Positions 13,154-16,681 of a stretch of DNA of 16,681 nt are shown one piece after another. The notes beneath the pieces are model-generated. The model was given only the letters and a program-made list of their open reading frames with translations, searched no databases and was not told the DNA's origin. The position numbers and the translations under genes were made by a program. Each line of letters begins with the position of its first letter. Position 1 is the stretch's first letter. This DNA is from Burkholderiales bacterium (lineage in GTDB: Bacteria > Pseudomonadota > Gammaproteobacteria > Burkholderiales > Burkholderiaceae_A): assembly GCA_030834045.1 (NCBI GenBank), contig JAURFZ010000012.1:1-16681 (forward strand). Reading direction: 5' to 3'.

Positions 13154-16100
13154 ACCAAGACCCGTTCAATACCCCCCTGGTTGGCCTTTGCCACATAGCC
13201 TTCAAGCCAGTTCTCACCCAGAATATTTCGAGCCAGCTCGACCACAATGTAGTCGGCCTTGACTTCAGTGTCTTCCTGAAAGCGCATAAGACCCTGCAGA
13301 CACGACGGGCAGGCCGTAAGAATTTTGACCTCGGGCGCTGCAACGGCTGCCAACACACCCGCCGCCGCATTAGTGAGCACCGGCTGCTGAACCGTGGCCG
13401 CAGCGCGTATTTTCTGCACGCCTTTGCGCATCTCTTCTTCTTTACGAAAACGAACCTGCGTTGAGATGTCTGGCCGGCTAATGGCAAGCGTCCCCGACTC
13501 ACCGCAACAGCGGTCGTTTTTCTCGACCTGGCCATTAAGTTCGCTGTTCACTAGCTGGTTCACAACCTTCATGGGGTTGTGCCGCTTCATGGGGCTGTGG
13601 CAAGGGTCGTGGTACATATAGCGCAGACCGGTAACGCCTTGAAGCTGCACGCCCTTTTCAAGCAAGAACTCGTGAATATCAAGAATGCGGCATCCCGGGA
13701 AGATCTTCTCAAACTCATAGCCTGCAAGCTGGTCGTAGCAGGTGCCGCACGAGACCACTACCGTTTTAATGTCGAGGTAGTTCAGGGTGTTGGCTACACG
13801 ATGAAAGAGCACCCTGTTGTCGGTAATGATTTTGTCGGCCTTGTCGAACTGACCCGACCCACGCTGAGGGTAGCCACAACACAAATACCCTGGGGGCAGA
13901 ACGGTCTGCACCCCCACATGCCAGAGCATGGCCTGGGTTGCAAGCCCCACCTGCGAGAACAGGCGCTCGGAGCCGCAGCCTGGAAAGTAAAAAACAGCCT
14001 CGGAATCGGCCGAGCTTTTTACCGGGTCCCGAATAATGGGAACGTAGTTGGCATCCTCGATGTCGAGGAGCGCGCGTGCCGTCTTTTTGGGAAGGTTGCC
14101 CGGCATTTTCTTGTTCACAAAGTGAATAACCTGCTCGCGCAACGCGGGCTTACCCAGCGTTGGAGGAGGTTTGGCCGTCTGCCGTCTGGCCAGTCGCTTA
14201 AAAAGCTCATGGCCTATGCGCTGGGCCTTATAGCCCCAGTCCATCATGAGGGTTCGAGCCATCCTAATGGTCTGAGGGTTGGTTGCATTTAAGAAGAACA
14301 TTGAGGCGGCCGTGCCCGGGTTAAAGGACTTCTTGCCCATGCGACGCAAAAGGTCTCGCATGGCCATCGAGACCTCCCCGAAGTCAATGTTGACCGGGCA
14401 AGGCGAGACGCACTTGTGGCAGACCGTGCAGTGGTCAGCCACATCTTCAAACTCTTCCCAGTGGGCAATACTGACACCGCGGCGAGTCTGCTCTTCGTAA
14501 AGAAAGGCTTCAATAAGCAGCGAGGTGGCAAGAATCTTGTCTCTCGGCGAATACAGAAGATTGGCCCGTGGCGAATGGGTGGCACAGACGGGCTTGCATT
14601 TGCCGCAGCGCAGGCAGTTTGCGAACGAATCAGCAATGGAGCCAATGGCACTTTGCTGAAGAATAAGGCTCTCAGCATCCATGAGCCCGAACGATGGCGT
14701 GTAGGCCTTGCTAAGGTCGCCGCCTTCTAAAAGCTTGCCCGCATTGAAACGCTGGTGAGGGTCCACCTGCTGCTTGTAGTCTGCGAAGGCCTTGCGCTCG
14801 GCGGTTGTAAGAAACTCAAACTTAGTGATGCCAATGCCGTGCTCGCCAGAAATGACGCCGCCGAGCTCTTTGGCAATGTCCATAACACGTGCAACAACCG
14901 CATGGGCCTCTTGCAGCATGTCGTAGTCATCGGAATTCACGGGCAGGTTGGTGTGCACATTGCCATCGCCCGCATGCATGTGAAGGGCCACAAAGACACG
15001 CGATCGGAGCACGCGCACATGGCAGGCCTCAAGACGCTCGATGACGTTACTAAAGGCAAGTCCAGGGAAAAGCCTGCGGAATTCATCCCGCAGTTCGCGC
15101 TTCCAGGAGACCCGAAGCGTGCGATCTTGAAGGCAGTCTAGAAGCCTGCGCGTTTGTTGGTCGTGTGGCCAGGCCAACAAATTAAGACCAAGCTCTGCAA
15201 GCCTTTGGGCATGCTCAACCACCGGATCGTCAAGGTGAGCCGCCATTAAGGCCCAGCGGGACTCTGTGTTCTTAAGAATCTCACCGGCCTCTTCAAGTCG
15301 TTGCTCAAGGCTGCGCTGCTGGGCCTCTGGGCTTTCGCCTTCTTCGGTTCGATTAAGAATACGCACGCCTTGATCTGCAATGTCGTTCAGGGCCTGTCGC
15401 AGGGCGCGCGTGAGCTTAAGCTTGTTGTTAATCGAGCACTCGATGTTGATTCGCTCGATGGCGTTGGTGTACTCGCCCATGCGATTCAAAGGAATAACGA
15501 CGTCTTCGTTAATTTTGAAAGCGTTGGTGTGCCGGGCAATGGCCGCCGTGCGCGCACGGTCGGCCCAGAAGGTTTTTCGCGATTCGGCCGAGACCGCCAC
15601 AAAGCCCTCGCCCGAGCGCTGATTGGCAAGCCGAATAACTTCCGAGGCCGCGCGGGCGACTGCCTCGTCGGTTTCGCCGACGATATCGCCAATAAGCACC
15701 ATCTTGGGAAGGGCGCCGCGCTTGCTTTTGGTGCTGTAACCCACCGCACGCAGGTAGCGCTCATCGAGGTGCTCAAGGCCTGCAAGCATGGCCCCTTCGG
15801 GCTTTTGATCAAGATAGGCTTTGATATCGACAATGGAGGGCACGGCCTCTTGGGCATTGCCAAAATATTCAAGGCATACCGTGCGAACACAAGGCGGCAT
15901 GAGGTGAAGAACCCAGACTGCGCTGGTAATTAAGCCGTCGCAGCCTTCTTTCTGAATGCCGGGCAGCCCACCAAGTACCTTGTCGGTAACGTCCTTGCCC
16001 AGGCCGAGCCGCCTAAAACGCTGGCCCTCAAGCTTAAGCATGCGCGACTCAATCGGTGCGCCCTTAAACTCAGGTGTGCCCTGACTACCCGCCACAAGCT

Positions 16101-16681
16101 GCTTGGGCCCATAACGGTGAATGGCAAACTCAACCCAGGCTTCATCATGAATTTTGCCCATGTTGTGGTGATGCCTAACCACTTCAAGCCAGTCCCCATT
16201 GGGGTCCACCATGCGCCAGCTTAAAAGATTGTCAATGGCCGTGCCCCAGAGCACGGCTTTTTTGCCCCCGGCATTCATGGCCACATTTCCGCCCACACAG
16301 GAGGCGTCGGCCGATGTAGGGTCCACAGCAAAGACCAGGCCTTTAGCCTCGGCGGCCTCGGCCACACGCCGGGTAACCACGCCCGCGCCAGTAAACAAGG
16401 TGGCCACCTCGCGGTCGAGCCCCGGGGGGCACAGACGCGTAACGGACCCAATGAACTCGAGCTTCTCGGTGTTAATAACTGCCGAGCGAGGGGTAAGGGG
16501 AACTGCACCCCCCGTGTAGCCCGTGCCACCACCTCGCGGAATGATGGTGAGTTCAAGCTCCACACAGGCCTTCACCAGCGCGGCCATTTCAAGCTCGGTG
16601 TCCGGCGTTAGCACCACAAAGGGATACTCCACCCGCCAGTCGGTGGCGTCGGTGACATGCGAGACCCTCGAGAGCCCGTCA
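13150..16681 (-). CDS. Giant FAD-linked oxidoreductase fused to 4Fe-4S/CCG electron-transfer module (5' end off window)
   Basis: In view are 1176 residues; the frame stays open to the right edge (visible start DGLSRVSHVTDATDWRVEYP), so the true N-terminus lies outside and MEYPF is not the start. The first half is a GlcD/D-lactate dehydrogenase-type flavin domain: PRGGGTGYTGG (visible 48-58) binds FAD, and HMHAGDGNVHTNLP and ISGEHGIGITK belong to the C-terminal FAD-oxidase domain. Next come two ferredoxin clusters, CLRCGKCKPVC (near 14,580-14,620) and CTVCHKCVSPCP (near 14,398-14,435), and then cysteine-rich CCG repeats (PGCGSE, LCCGYPQRGSG, SCGTCYDQL, DPCHSP, RCCGESG). This order equals GlcD fused to GlcF and resembles YdiJ/Dld2-type D-2-hydroxyacid dehydrogenases that pass electrons to quinone. 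The substrate (D-lactate, D-2-hydroxyglutarate or other) cannot be told. It looks intact here. Confidence 0.9.
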   Translation of the reverse strand, partial: DGLSRVSHVTDATDWRVEYPFVVLTPDTELEMAALVKACVELELTIIPRGGGTGYTGGAVPLTPRSAVINTEKLEFIGSVTRLCPPGLDREVATLFTGAGVVTRRVAEAAEAKGLVFAVDPTSADASCVGGNVAMNAGGKKAVLWGTAIDNLLSWRMVDPNGDWLEVVRHHHNMGKIHDEAWVEFAIHRYGPKQLVAGSQGTPEFKGAPIESRMLKLEGQRFRRLGLGKDVTDKVLGGLPGIQKEGCDGLITSAVWVLHLMPPCVRTVCLEYFGNAQEAVPSIVDIKAYLDQKPEGAMLAGLEHLDERYLRAVGYSTKSKRGALPKMVLIGDIVGETDEAVARAASEVIRLANQRSGEGFVAVSAESRKTFWADRARTAAIARHTNAFKINEDVVIPLNRMGEYTNAIERINIECSINNKLKLTRALRQALNDIADQGVRILNRTEEGESPEAQQRSLEQRLEEAGEILKNTESRWALMAAHLDDPVVEHAQRLAELGLNLLAWPHDQQTRRLLDCLQDRTLRVSWKRELRDEFRRLFPGLAFSNVIERLEACHVRVLRSRVFVALHMHAGDGNVHTNLPVNSDDYDMLQEAHAVVARVMDIAKELGGVISGEHGIGITKFEFLTTAERKAFADYKQQVDPHQRFNAGKLLEGGDLSKAYTPSFGLMDAESLILQQSAIGSIADSFANCLRCGKCKPVCATHSPRANLLYSPRDKILATSLLIEAFLYEEQTRRGVSIAHWEEFEDVADHCTVCHKCVSPCPVNIDFGEVSMAMRDLLRRMGKKSFNPGTAASMFFLNATNPQTIRMARTLMMDWGYKAQRIGHELFKRLARRQTAKPPPTLGKPALREQVIHFVNKKMPGNLPKKTARALLDIEDANYVPIIRDPVKSSADSEAVFYFPGCGSERLFSQVGLATQAMLWHVGVQTVLPPGYLCCGYPQRGSGQFDKADKIITDNRVLFHRVANTLNYLDIKTVVVSCGTCYDQLAGYEFEKIFPGCRILDIHEFLLEKGVQLQGVTGLRYMYHDPCHSPMKRHNPMKVVNQLVNSELNGQVEKNDRCCGESGTLAISRPDISTQVRFRKEEEMRKGVQKIRAAATVQQPVLTNAAAGVLAAVAAPEVKILTACPSCLQGLMRFQEDTEVKADYIVVELARNILGENWLEGYVAKANQGGIERVLV

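Noticed and set aside
16590..16632. GTG start (MEYPF) for the large FAD oxidoreductase
   Set aside because: The frame is open to the window edge and the 16 residues upstream (DGLSRVSHVTDATDWR) look like continuing family sequence, so this is an internal valine codon.

Overview
This window reads as chromosome of a betaproteobacterium, most likely Burkholderiales. The evidence is the ubiE / Tim44-like / ubiJ cluster, a PhoR with a short two-helix N-terminus, and a very large FAD/iron-sulfur oxidoreductase whose N-terminal part resembles betaproteobacterial members of its family. The sequence is moderately GC-rich by eye (not computed). Genus cannot be assigned. Packing is very tight: most neighbours abut or overlap, three convergent pairs overlap at their 3' ends, and divergent starts lie as little as 27 bases apart.

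Layout. The left edge (1-491, minus) holds the start of a TonB-dependent outer-membrane receptor, preceded by a hairpin at its translation start and then tRNA-Phe(GAA). Next come three genes without a recognised pathway (921-3602): a ParA/MinD-type ATPase with an unusual Walker B region and a long disordered tail, a convergent acidic, glutamine-rich protein ending in a coiled coil, and a small two-helix membrane protein. They are followed by tcdA (tRNA modification, minus) and a plus-strand run of yebC-purD-UbiH-like monooxygenase-dsbC, in which starts and stops touch or overlap.

The minus-strand block ubiE-Tim44-like-ubiJ (11068 to 8573) runs into dsbC. It carries ubiquinone functions but lacks the ubiB I would expect after ubiJ. 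Divergent from ubiE is phoB-phoR, the phosphate-starvation two-component system. A good Pho-box match and a consensus -35 sit in the tiny gap and reach into the ubiE start codon. The right third is one minus-strand gene, running off the edge, for a D-2-hydroxyacid dehydrogenase-like FAD domain fused to a 4Fe-4S and cysteine-rich (CCG) electron-transfer module.

Most of the window is housekeeping: purine synthesis, ubiquinone, disulfide isomerisation, translation and phosphate sensing. The part most likely to contain something undescribed is 921-3602. Calling those three genes a positioning system is an inference from protein architecture and proximity, not from recognised homologues.
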